Of a stretch of DNA of 64,000 nt, positions 1 to 8,900 are shown in pieces. Source of the stretch: Ruminococcaceae bacterium YRB3002 (GTDB lineage: Bacteria > Bacillota > Clostridia > Saccharofermentanales > Saccharofermentanaceae); assembly GCA_900099715.1 (NCBI GenBank), contig FMTG01000005.1, forward strand, positions 123,928-187,927, in the 5' to 3' direction. The notes beneath the pieces are model-generated. The model ran no database searches and was not told the origin of the DNA. It saw nothing but the letters and a program-made list of their open reading frames with translations. How positions within the stretch are numbered: position 1 is the stretch's first letter; each line of letters starts with the position of its first letter. The translations under genes were made by a program, and so were the position numbers.

Positions 1-957
1 GACAGCCGTCTCGACAGACTTGCCGAGATGTATAACCCGGAGAAATATACTCCCGCAGTAGTTGAATTTGTTGATATTGCAGGTCTCGTAAAGGGTGCCA
101 GCAAGGGCGAAGGTCTTGGCAACAAGTTCCTCTCCAACATCCGCGAGTGCGATGCCATCGTTCACGTAGTAAGATGCTTTGACGACCCCGACGTGGTTCA
201 CGTTGACGGCAACGCAGATCCCGAGCGTGACATAGGAGTTATCGATATCGAGCTCATCCTCTCCGACATGGAGATCGTGGAGAAAAGGATCGAGCGCGTC
301 AAGAAGATGATGAAAGGCGGCGACAAGTCTTTCGCGCCGGAGCTCGAATTGTTCGAGCGCATTTATGATTGCCTCCAGAACGAGAAGCCTGCAAGGAGTC
401 TCGAGTTCGACGAGGACGAACAGCTGATGCTCCGTGACTGCCAGCTCATCTCCCTGAAGCCCGTCCTCTTCTGTGCCAACATCGCCGAAAGCGACATCAA
501 GAATCCCGACATCCCCTATGTAAACAAAGTGCGCGAGATCGCTGCCGCACAGGATGCCGAGGTAGTTGTTATATCAGCAAAGATCGAAGACGAACTGGGC
601 CAGCTCGATCCTGAAGACCGCGAGATGTTCCTCGAGGATCTTGGTCTCGACTGTGCCGGTCTCGACAAGATGATCCAGGCTTCATATAAGCTCCTGGGTC
701 TCATCTCCTTCCTCACAGCCGGTCCTCAGGAAGTCCGTGCATGGACGATCCGCAAGGGTACCAAGGCGCCTCAGGCCGCAGGCAAGATCCATTCTGACTT
801 CGAGCGCGGCTTTATCCGTGCGGAAGTTGTTGCATATGATGATCTTATTGCAAACGGCTCCTACAACGCAGCTAAGGAAAAAGGCCTTGTAAGATCAGAA
901 GGCAAGGAATATGTCATGAAGGACGGAGATGTAGTTCTGTTCAGGTTTAACGTCTAA
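1..957 (+). CDS. ychF: Redox-regulated/ribosome-binding ATPase YchF (Obg family), 5' truncated
   Basis: The frame is open from base 1, so the gene begins before the window; the first ATG at 28 is internal. The visible part starts in the G2/G3 region of the Obg-type G domain ([20 protein letters not shown], containing the DxxG motif), continues through the coiled-coil insertion (about residues 70-150 of the visible part) and ends in a complete TGS domain ([34 protein letters not shown]). YchF is a universally conserved P-loop protein that prefers ATP to GTP, binds ribosomes and is linked to oxidative stress control. The P-loop (G1) lies upstream and is not visible. The stop codon is followed with no gap by a GGGCTCG repeat element. 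Confidence 0.95.
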   Translation, partial: DSRLDRLAEMYNPEKYTPAVVEFVDIAGLVKGASKGEGLGNKFLSNIRECDAIVHVVRCFDDPDVVHVDGNADPERDIGVIDIELILSDMEIVEKRIERVKKMMKGGDKSFAPELELFERIYDCLQNEKPARSLEFDEDEQLMLRDCQLISLKPVLFCANIAESDIKNPDIPYVNKVREIAAAQDAEVVVISAKIEDELGQLDPEDREMFLEDLGLDCAGLDKMIQASYKLLGLISFLTAGPQEVRAWTIRKGTKAPQAAGKIHSDFERGFIRAEVVAYDDLIANGSYNAAKEKGLVRSEGKEYVMKDGDVVLFRFNV

Positions 958-1011
958 GGGCTCGAACGCACGAATTTGTGATGCTTCGGGAATGCGGCGG
1001 TTGCGGAAAAT
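958..1011. repeat. GGGCTCG gene-end repeat fragment
   Basis: GGGCTCGAACGCACGAATTT begins at the base after the ychF stop codon and runs into the palindrome at 1012. The same GCTCGAACGCA core follows the rnhB stop (14353-14363, minus strand) and recurs near 50037. It belongs to a family of elements that touch stop codons across the window. Confidence 0.6.
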
Positions 1012-1072
1012 GTGAAATGGGGACGGTTCCTTTTTCACCGTTTTGGTGAAAAAGGAACCGTCCCCATTTCAC
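1012..1072. repeat. 61-bp perfect palindrome, copy 1 (GTGAAATGGGGACGG family)
   Basis: Two 28-bp arms, beginning GTGAAATGGGGACGGTTCC and ending in the exact reverse complement, flank a 5-nt GTTTT loop. An identical 61-bp copy lies at 58798-58858. Short palindromes with GGGGACGGTTC are typical of REP-like elements mobilised in trans by Y1/TnpA-REP transposases; no such transposase is in the window, so that link is inferred. The element encodes the last 12 residues and stop of the gene at 1035-1559. Confidence 0.85.
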
Positions 1073-1559
1073 CAAGTCCAGACACAACGAGTGCAGCACC
1101 GATCAGCCTGATGACTGTAACTATCCCGCCCCATGGGCTGAGGATTATCGCTCCGAGAATAACCGACACAACTGATGCTGCTATACCAAACCATTTCGCA
1201 GCTCCTGATAAACCTTCTGAAGAGATCACTTTCATCAGTTCGACGATACCCTCGGTTATGAAGAAAATGCCGAATGTTATCGAAGCGATCGTGACAAAGA
1301 TGCTGTTATACTGCAGGATCACTGCACCGAATATGATCATCAGGACTGCCCGTACGAGGAACAGAACGTGACGGTCACCCATTTTCCTGTCACGTGAGGC
1401 AACTATCAGATACCTGACCATCTCATATATTCCGAGCGCGATAAAAAAGACAGCAGAGATTATCCACAGAAGTCCCGAGATGTACTGCGGGATTATCATA
1501 AAGACAATCCCCGCTATCAATTCAGTTATTGTCCGCGGATAATCAGAACGCTTTCTCAA
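1035..1559 (-). CDS. DUF308/HdeD-like integral membrane protein
   Basis: A 174-residue protein that is almost all hydrophobic: about six membrane segments arranged as three pairs (residues 10-50, 70-110, 120-160), as in the DUF308 (HdeD-like) family. Function unknown; HdeD is associated with acid resistance in enterobacteria, which should not be carried over here. The start is TTG, with GAGGTGA 7 nt upstream, and it overlaps the stop of the SanA-like gene (TTGA), so it is the last gene of the polA operon. The C-terminal residues GEMGTVPFSPKR and the stop codon come from the palindromic repeat at 1012-1072, so the native C-terminus has been replaced or extended by the element. Confidence 0.75.
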   Translation of the reverse strand: MRKRSDYPRTITELIAGIVFMIIPQYISGLLWIISAVFFIALGIYEMVRYLIVASRDRKMGDRHVLFLVRAVLMIIFGAVILQYNSIFVTIASITFGIFFITEGIVELMKVISSEGLSGAAKWFGIAASVVSVILGAIILSPWGGIVTVIRLIGAALVVSGLGEMGTVPFSPKR

Positions 1560-2281
1560 TCCAGTGTCACCTCACCATTTCCGTGAATATCGATTGCCGG
1601 GCCTCTGTACGTGGGAGCGGGCTTGAAGATGCACCAGATAAGGTCCTTGCATCTGGCTATGCTCTCGCGCACATAGTTGTAGGGTTTGACGATGTAGTTG
1701 CCCTGGATGGCACGTACACCTTTGCAGTCGATACCGAAGGCACGGCAGTCATAGACTGAACGGGCAAGATGGTACGACTGTGTAACTACTATTGCTTTCG
1801 AGATGCCGAATATCTCTTTGGCTCTGATCATGGTCTCGTATGTGGAGAAGCCTGCATGATCCATGAATATGTCCTCGGATGGCACGCCGTTGTCCAGCGC
1901 GAACTTGCGCATGACACCCACCTCGTTATAGTCATCTCTGCCGTGGTCTCCGCTCATCAGGATCTTGGGGGCATATCCCTGATGATACAGGCTCACGGCC
2001 GTTGCCAGCCTGTCGTGCAGAAACGGAGTCGGCGTCTCATCATCATAGACACCGCAGCCGAGAACTATAATGCAGTCACAGTCTTCCTCAGGGCCGCTGA
2101 TCTCATCGAGATCATAGAGCACGCTGTCTGTTGACATGACCACTATCGTATTTGCCACGCCGAAGGACAGCGCCGCCACAAGTCCCGCTATAAGCAGCAC
2201 GGCAAGCATTTTCTTGAAGATACGGACTGCCTTAGAGCTGCTCTCCGCCTTCTTTATCATCTTTTCCTTCTTGTTCTTCAT
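1556..2281 (-). CDS. SanA/YdcF/ElyC-family (DUF218) membrane-anchored protein
   Basis: 241 residues. A lysine-rich N-terminus precedes one membrane segment (about residues 26-50). The DUF218 domain follows, with CIIVLGCGV near residue 70, KILMSGDHGRDDYNEVGVM, and AIVVTQSYHLARS near 165. SanA/ElyC proteins affect envelope permeability and peptidoglycan or lipid-carrier metabolism; the exact substrate is not known. Its start lies within the 3' end of the preceding gene, indicating translational coupling. ATG at 2281 is used; an ATG seven codons later is also possible because AAGGA precedes it. Confidence 0.8.
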   Translation of the reverse strand: MKNKKEKMIKKAESSSKAVRIFKKMLAVLLIAGLVAALSFGVANTIVVMSTDSVLYDLDEISGPEEDCDCIIVLGCGVYDDETPTPFLHDRLATAVSLYHQGYAPKILMSGDHGRDDYNEVGVMRKFALDNGVPSEDIFMDHAGFSTYETMIRAKEIFGISKAIVVTQSYHLARSVYDCRAFGIDCKGVRAIQGNYIVKPYNYVRESIARCKDLIWCIFKPAPTYRGPAIDIHGNGEVTLD

Positions 2282-2576
2282 CTATACTTTTTACCTTTCC
2301 CTGTTCCACTTCCTTCATGATCTCCCCTATATTCCTCACAATCCTCATTATCGCCCACATGGTGATCAGGTACACGGACAGTATCGACACCTCCGATATC
2401 ACCACGAAAATCATTGGCAGCCCCTGCATGACAAAAGTCATGACCGTGAGCACCAATGTCCCCGACAGATACACCGCCGTAGTTGCCGTAATGAATTTGT
2501 TCCTGAACCTGACGATCACAATGGCAAGCCATATGATAACAAGAGCGCTTACGGAAGCGGCAATTACAGTATTCAA
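2232..2576 (-). CDS. Small membrane protein of unknown function
   Basis: 114 residues with three predicted membrane segments (about 4-24, 30-52, 58-82) and a charged C-terminal tail rich in Glu and Lys (EVEQGKVKSIDEEQEGKDDK). I do not recognise the family. The start is TTG overlapping the coaE stop, with AGAGGT 8 nt upstream, and the 3' end overlaps the next gene by 50 nt. Tight coupling with coaE and the SanA-like gene suggests a real gene, and the hydrophobic pattern supports this frame over the opposite-strand frame. Confidence 0.6.
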   Translation of the reverse strand: MNTVIAASVSALVIIWLAIVIVRFRNKFITATTAVYLSGTLVLTVMTFVMQGLPMIFVVISEVSILSVYLITMWAIMRIVRNIGEIMKEVEQGKVKSIDEEQEGKDDKEGGEQL

Positions 2577-3178
2577 AGCCTGATACCTCTTCCGTTCAGT
2601 TCTTTCTCGATGAGTTTGTCAACGGCAGCATAAGTCTCATCAATGGAACCTGAGTTATCGATAGCATGCTCGCCCAGTTCCATATACTCTTCGTCTGTCA
2701 TTTGCATGGCGATCCTTCTTATGGCATCTTCCCTGTCCATGCCCCTGTTCTCAAGCCTTGCAAGCCTGATCTTAGTGTCGCATGTCACGACCCAGATCTG
2801 GTTGCAGAGTGCCACGAATCTGTTGACCGGGATCGGTACGTCAAGGACGACACACTTGGTTCCCTTCTCGCGGAGTTTCTCCACCTCATGCTCCATATCC
2901 TCCAGGACATAGCGGTGGATGATGGCAGACAGATCGTCGAGCTTTGTCTTATCCTTGAAAACTATGGAAGACACGTATTTACGGTTGAGCGCACCATTCT
3001 CCCTGACGGCGCGCTTGCCGAGGATCTGCTCGATCGCCGGGACCGCCACACCGCCGGCATCAGTAACCTTACGGGATATCTCATCAGCATCGACAACGAT
3101 GAGACCCTTATCGTGAAGATAAGCACTTACAGTTGACTTGCCGGAACCTATACCGCCTGTAATTCCAAGAACAAACAT
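2573..3178 (-). CDS. coaE: Dephospho-CoA kinase
   Basis: Catalyses the last step of CoA synthesis, ATP-dependent phosphorylation of the 3'-hydroxyl of dephospho-CoA. The protein begins MFVLGITGGIGSGKSTVSAY with the Walker A loop GGIGSGKST, followed by VVDADEISRKV (catalytic Asp region), DVPIP and the lid segment with RLENRGMDREDAIRRI. About 201 residues is the usual size. A longer frame with an ATG at 3244 exists, but the extra residues are not part of the family and overlap polA; the internal ATG at 3178 is preceded by AGGGAG. It sits directly downstream of polA, a common Firmicute arrangement. Confidence 0.95.
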   Translation of the reverse strand: MFVLGITGGIGSGKSTVSAYLHDKGLIVVDADEISRKVTDAGGVAVPAIEQILGKRAVRENGALNRKYVSSIVFKDKTKLDDLSAIIHRYVLEDMEHEVEKLREKGTKCVVLDVPIPVNRFVALCNQIWVVTCDTKIRLARLENRGMDREDAIRRIAMQMTDEEYMELGEHAIDNSGSIDETYAAVDKLIEKELNGRGIRL

Positions 3179-3206
3179 ATTCAATAAACTCCCTGTAACG
3201 TATGGC

Positions 3207-5921
3207 TTACTTGGCCTTAAGCCAGTTATCTCCGATACCCACATCGGCTATCAGCGGGATGGCGAGATTCACCGCAGATTCCATCTCTCTCTTGAGCAGA
3301 TCCGCAACGCCGATCTCCTCGCCCTTACCGCATTCCACGATCAGCTCGTCGTGAACCTGCATAACAAGTCTCGCATCGGGGTATTCATTGAGAAGTGCAC
3401 GGTACACCTTATTCATGGCAATCTTGATGATATCTGCAGCACTGCCCTGAATAGGCGTGTTCATTGCAGCCCTCAGCCCGAAATTACGGACATTCCTGTT
3501 CTGGCTCTTAAGCTCCGTCAGATATCTTCTCCTGCCGAATATCGTCTCTACATAACCTTTCTTCTCGCCGTCAGCTTTAAGTCCGTTGAGGAAACCCATG
3601 ATCCCGGGGAACTGCTTCTCATACTCTCTGATAAGATCAGCCGCCTCTTTGAATCCGATCTGAAGATCGTTGGACAGACCATATTCCGATATTCCGTAGA
3701 TAATGCTGAAGTTTACCGTCTTCGCTGCCGCCCTCATCTTGGATGTAACCTCATCAGTGCTTCTGAGGCCGTACACTTTCACGGCAGTCATCTTATGTAC
3801 GTCCTGATCATGCACGAAAGCATCGCACATATCCTTATCCCCTGACAGTGCCGCCAGCAGTCTCAGCTCGATCTGGGAGTAGTCGGCATCGACCAGCAGT
3901 TTTCCGTCTTCCGCAGTAAACGCCGCTCTTATCCTGGCCCCCTCATCAGATCTGACGGGGATATTCTGAAGATTCGGTTCAGTGGAAGACAGCCTTCCCG
4001 TGTTAGTCAGTGTCTGCGTAAAAGTCGTTCTGATCCTGCCGTCACTGTCTATGGATTTGATAAGTCCTGCCGCATATGTTGAATCAAGCTTGGACAGTTC
4101 ACGGTAATCTATGATCAGGTCGATCACGGGGTGATACTGCCTGAGTCTGTTGAGCTCATCTATTCCTGTGGAATATACTCCCGTCTTGCCCTTCTTGCCG
4201 TGAGGCAGCGCCAGTCCGTCCGCCTCATAAAGAACGTCTGCCAGCTGCTTTGGCGAGTTGATATTGAACCTCTTGCCGCACATCTCGTAGATCTGTGCCG
4301 ACAAAATGTCGAGGCGCCTTGTATATTCTGCGTGGAGGTCATCGAGCATGTCACGGGATACGTGCATGCCGGTCCTTTCGATAGCGTCAAGGGTAATGAC
4401 CAGAGGGAATTCTATATCGTAGAGAAGATTCCCGAGGCCGCGTGCTTCTGTCTCCTTCTTCTGAAGCTGTGCAACAAAGAGGTTCAGCATCGCCTTCCGT
4501 CCTGCGGCAATAAACTCTTTCTCCTCAGCCTTGTCATCCATCAGGAAATCCATTGTAAGCTGCCTTGAGGCGGCATCCTCCCTGAAAGGATACATCAGTC
4601 CCGTCGCAGTCTCATAAAGCCTCGTGAAATCAGGCTTTCCGCCCTCAGCCATATTGAGCACCGCGCCTGCCACCGCGGTATCAAATACCTTATCCACGCA
4701 TGGAAGCGGAACGGGAAGTATCTTCGACTTGTCCTTATACTCGAAAGCCACAGGCACAACATCCCCGTCCCTCCCGAAAACCTTAACCGCAGTCTCCGGC
4801 TCCATAACGTAAACTTTGCAGTCGCCTTCACTGACGACGATCATCTTATTATTCACAAAATCGACGGACATCTCACGGCTCATGAGGCTATCACTGACAG
4901 CGGAGGGATCATCAACATACACGACGCTCATATCGGAAGAAATGAAAGCCTTGATCTTCTCAAGGATCTCCTCATCAACACCATTCGAAGAGGAAGCCGC
5001 CACAGCGGAATCCGGATCATAAGCCCCCTTGCGTGATATTCCTAACTTCTTGATGAAGCTCCGTAATGCCAGTCTGTTCAGTTCATCGTACAGAGCATCA
5101 TTAGCCGCTTCATCAGTTGGCAGGCCATGGTAATCAGTAGCCTCTATGCCATAGGGAACAGGCACTTCCCTGTCGATAGTACAGAGCTTTATATTGAGAT
5201 CGAGCAGTTCATGCGATTCGTTAAGACGGGCTGCCAAAGAAGGCGACATCTCATCTGTATGCGACAGCACACCTTCTATGTCACCATACTGCGCTATAAG
5301 CTTGAAAGCAGTCTTCTCGCCCACTTTCTCGACGCCCCTGATATTATCGGAATTATCGCCCATCAAGGCCTTAACATATACGAAAACTTCCGGCTTAACG
5401 CCATAGGTTGTCTCAAACATGGCGCGGTCGTACAGCACCCTTGGATCCTTGCCCTTGCCGGACTGCGGAAGTATCACTGACACGCTGTCGGAAATCAGCT
5501 GGAAATCATCGTGGTCACCACTGAAGATATACACAGTATCGCCTGCTTCGGAACCCAGTCTGGACAGCGTGCCGATAAGGTCATCAGCCTCGTAGCCTTC
5601 CAGCTCCATGCGTGCGATCCCCCACTTGTCCAGAAGATCCTTGACCACCGGCATCTGAGCTGACAGGTCGTCAGGCATGCCCTTACGGTTAGCCTTGTAA
5701 TCGGCGCTCATCTTATGCCTGAACGTCGGTGCCTTGAGGTCAAAACAGACGCAGATCTTATCAGGTTCATATTCCTTCATGACACCGTGAAGTGAATTCA
5801 GGAATCCGTTCACGGCACCTGTCGGTGTACCGTCAGGCGCAGTCATCGGAGCTCTTCCGATTACTGCGAAATAAGCCCTGTTTATAATGGAGTTGCCATC
5901 TACAAGAAGGAGCCTGCCCAT
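3207..5921 (-). CDS. polA: DNA polymerase I
   Basis: 904 residues, normal length. Domains in order: 5'-3' exonuclease (1 to about 290; LLLVDGNSIINRAYFAV, EGYEADDLIGTLS, MGDNSDNIRGVEKVGEKTA); a middle 3'-5' exonuclease-like region (about 300-500) in which I cannot find a convincing DEDD set, so proofreading is probably lost as in many Firmicutes; and the polymerase domain (about 510-904) with DYSQIELRLLAALSGD, the O-helix region KTVNFSIIYGIS, and motif C VHDELIVE. It acts in Okazaki fragment maturation and repair. Its ATG overlaps the stop of the upstream gene by one base (TAATG). Confidence 0.97.
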   Translation of the reverse strand: MGRLLLVDGNSIINRAYFAVIGRAPMTAPDGTPTGAVNGFLNSLHGVMKEYEPDKICVCFDLKAPTFRHKMSADYKANRKGMPDDLSAQMPVVKDLLDKWGIARMELEGYEADDLIGTLSRLGSEAGDTVYIFSGDHDDFQLISDSVSVILPQSGKGKDPRVLYDRAMFETTYGVKPEVFVYVKALMGDNSDNIRGVEKVGEKTAFKLIAQYGDIEGVLSHTDEMSPSLAARLNESHELLDLNIKLCTIDREVPVPYGIEATDYHGLPTDEAANDALYDELNRLALRSFIKKLGISRKGAYDPDSAVAASSSNGVDEEILEKIKAFISSDMSVVYVDDPSAVSDSLMSREMSVDFVNNKMIVVSEGDCKVYVMEPETAVKVFGRDGDVVPVAFEYKDKSKILPVPLPCVDKVFDTAVAGAVLNMAEGGKPDFTRLYETATGLMYPFREDAASRQLTMDFLMDDKAEEKEFIAAGRKAMLNLFVAQLQKKETEARGLGNLLYDIEFPLVITLDAIERTGMHVSRDMLDDLHAEYTRRLDILSAQIYEMCGKRFNINSPKQLADVLYEADGLALPHGKKGKTGVYSTGIDELNRLRQYHPVIDLIIDYRELSKLDSTYAAGLIKSIDSDGRIRTTFTQTLTNTGRLSSTEPNLQNIPVRSDEGARIRAAFTAEDGKLLVDADYSQIELRLLAALSGDKDMCDAFVHDQDVHKMTAVKVYGLRSTDEVTSKMRAAAKTVNFSIIYGISEYGLSNDLQIGFKEAADLIREYEKQFPGIMGFLNGLKADGEKKGYVETIFGRRRYLTELKSQNRNVRNFGLRAAMNTPIQGSAADIIKIAMNKVYRALLNEYPDARLVMQVHDELIVECGKGEEIGVADLLKREMESAVNLAIPLIADVGIGDNWLKAK

Positions 5922-8900
5922 TACTTGCCCTCCGCTTCTATCTCTCTTCTCCTGACCGCATGCGCAGTACTGATCATGAGCTTGATACGGTTCAGCTGAT
6001 TAGCCTCCGAAGCACCCGGATCGTAATCGATCGGTATGATATTGGAATTCGGATACTGTCTTCTGAGCTCCTTGATCATGCCCTTGCCGGTAACGTGGTT
6101 AGGCAGACACGCGAAAGGCTGTGCACATATGATATTAGGCACACCGTCCTGGATCAGCTCGATCATCTCAGCTGTAAGGAACCATCCCTCACCGCAGAAG
6201 TTACCGCAGCTGAGGACTGTTGATGACTTGGAAGCCAGTTCCTCGATCCTCTCGGTCAGCATAAACTTGCCGCCTGTCTTCTTAAACGCCTCATTGATCG
6301 GCTTTCTGAACCTCTCAAGAACGTCGATGGCCGCCTGATTGATCCTTGCTGTCCTCTTGCTCCTTCCGAGGTTGCTCTCAGCCCAGATGGGGTTGTAGCA
6401 GCAGTACAGGAAGAAATCGAGAACGCCCGGGAGCACGCCTTCACATCCTTCAGCCTCAATGACATCGATAGCATTGTTGTTGGCATCCGGATGGAACTTG
6501 ACTAGGATCTCACCTACAAGACCGACACGGGGCTTACGGGGTATATCCTGAAGAGGAAGCTTATCGAACAGGGTAACTGCCAGACTTACGAACTTCTTGT
6601 AAGATCTCACTCTGGGGATATTGTCGAGATCTGCACCGATCTCCTTGAGGCATGCCTTGATGGCGGCTTTCTCGTCCTCGGGTCTGTCCCAGTAATTATT
6701 GGGCATGACCTGATCATATCTCGGCGTGAGATCGTCATCCTTCTCTGAAGGATTGAGCATCTTGCGTCCGATCCTGTTGATGTACATGTAAAGGGCATTT
6801 GCAGAACCCTTAACCTTCTCGTAAGGCCTTGTCCTTAGAAGCAATGTTGTCAGCATATCACCGAGGCAAAGTGCCTTGATGGCTGTAAACGCGAATGAAG
6901 GTGTTATCTTCCATCCTTCGTTCTTCTCGAACTGCTGAACGGAAATGGCAACGACAGGGATCTGGGGGAAGCCTGCATCCTTGAGAGCTTTTCTCAGGAA
7001 CGCAACATAGTTCGTTGCACGGCATCCGCCGCCCGTCTGAGTGATCATGAGCGTGCAGTTATTGGGATCGACTTCACCCTTCAGCACCGCATTCATCATC
7101 TGGCCAACTACAACGATCGTCGGGAAGCAGGCATCGTTATTAACGTACTTAAGTCCGCACTCGATGTCTTCTCTTGTAGCCTGCTTAAGGAGCTTCAGAT
7201 GGTATCCAGCATCATGGAATGCAGCCTCCACAAAATCAAACTGGATAGGTGCCATCTGAGGTGCTATGAGAGTATGCTTCTTCTTCGCATCCTTAGTGAA
7301 CTCGGCGCGCTTGAGAGTATATCTTCCCTCTTCCGCTATCTTGTTGGGATCTTCAGAAGGCCCCTCGCCGCGCTTTGCCATCTCCGCTCTCTCGTTCATG
7401 GCAACAACAAGCGATCTCATCCTTATCCTGGCAGCACCGAGATTGGATACCTCATCTATCTTGAGAAGCGTGTAGAGCTTTCCGGACTGCTCCAGTATCT
7501 CCTGAACCTGATCTGACGTAACCGCATCAAGACCGCAGCCGAAGCTGGTAAGCTGGACAAGTTCCAGTTCAGGTCTTGTAATAACGAATGCCGCAGCCTC
7601 ATAAAGCCTTGTGTGGTACATCCACTGGTCAACGACTCTTATAGGTCTCTTGAGTCTTCCCGGCTTAGCTACGGAATCCTCCGTCAGCACGGCAAGTCCA
7701 AGTGAATTGATCATCTCAGGAATGCCGTGGTTGATCTCAGGATCGATGTGATACGGTCTTCCTGCGAGTACGATACCCTTGATGCCGCGTTTATTGATAT
7801 CCTCAAGGATCTCTGCACCCTTTTTGCGGATATCCTCCTTGAAGTTATAGTACTCTTCGCATCCTGCCTCAACAGCCTCCCTGGCCTCATCCACGGAAAC
7901 GCCGCAATACTCGAAGCACTTGGCGAGATTGGAAGCAACCGTCTCCATATTATCAAGCGGCATAAAAGGATTGAGATATCTTATCTCCTTCTCCTTGAGG
8001 TTCTCCACGTTGTTCCTGATAACCTCAGGATAAGAGCAGACGATAGGACAGTTGTAGTGATTGCCCGAATTCTGGTTCTCCACCTGCTCATAAGGAACAG
8101 ACGGATAGAAGATCGTCGTGATGCCCTTGGCGATAAGATTCTCTATGTGACCGTGTGCAAGCTTTGCAGGATAGCACACTGACTCCGAAGGGATCGTCTC
8201 CATGCCCTTCTCGAAGAGTGCATGCGAGGATCTTGCAGATATGACGACTCTGAATCCCAGCTTCGTAAGTACCGTAAACCAGAACGGATAGTTCTCGTAC
8301 TGGTTGAGACATCTGGGTATTCCGATCTCGCCTCTGGGCGCATCCTCAGCCTTGAGAGGCTTATACTTGAAGGTTCTCTCGTATTTATACTTGAACAGGT
8401 TCGGGATGGCTTCCTTATCGTCGTGTTTCTGGGACAGTGCAATGTCCTCACCGCGCTCGCATCTGTTACCCGATACGAACTTTCGTCCGTTGGAGAATGT
8501 AGCTATCGTCAGACGGCAGTGATTCGTACATCCCGGGCACTGCGTATTCTCTGTCTCCATCTCGAAAGAATCGAGCTCGGAAGGCCCGAGTATCCTCGAC
8601 CTGTTTGTATATTCATCCCTGTCTGACAGCAGTTCAGGGCATCTGTCCTTCGCGATCAGCGCCGCACCGAAAGCACCCATGAGGCCTGCCACATTAGGTC
8701 TTATAACATCTCTCTGGGAAATGATCTCAAAGCACCTCAGGATAGCGTCATTGAGGAAAGTACCGCCCTGAACGACTATATTCTTTCCGAGCTGCTCTGT
8801 ATCCCTTATCTTGATAACCTTGTAGAGCGCATTTCGAACGACTGAATAAGAAAGGCCGGCAGAGATATCTCCGACGGATGCGCCTTCCTTCTGCGCCTGC

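Noticed and set aside
28..957. ATG at 28 as the ychF start
   Set aside because: The frame is open upstream to base 1 with YchF-like sequence ([10 protein letters not shown]), so the gene is cut by the window edge.
1012..1371. 119-residue plus-strand ORF
   Set aside because: Begins inside the palindrome and is antisense to the DUF308 membrane protein.
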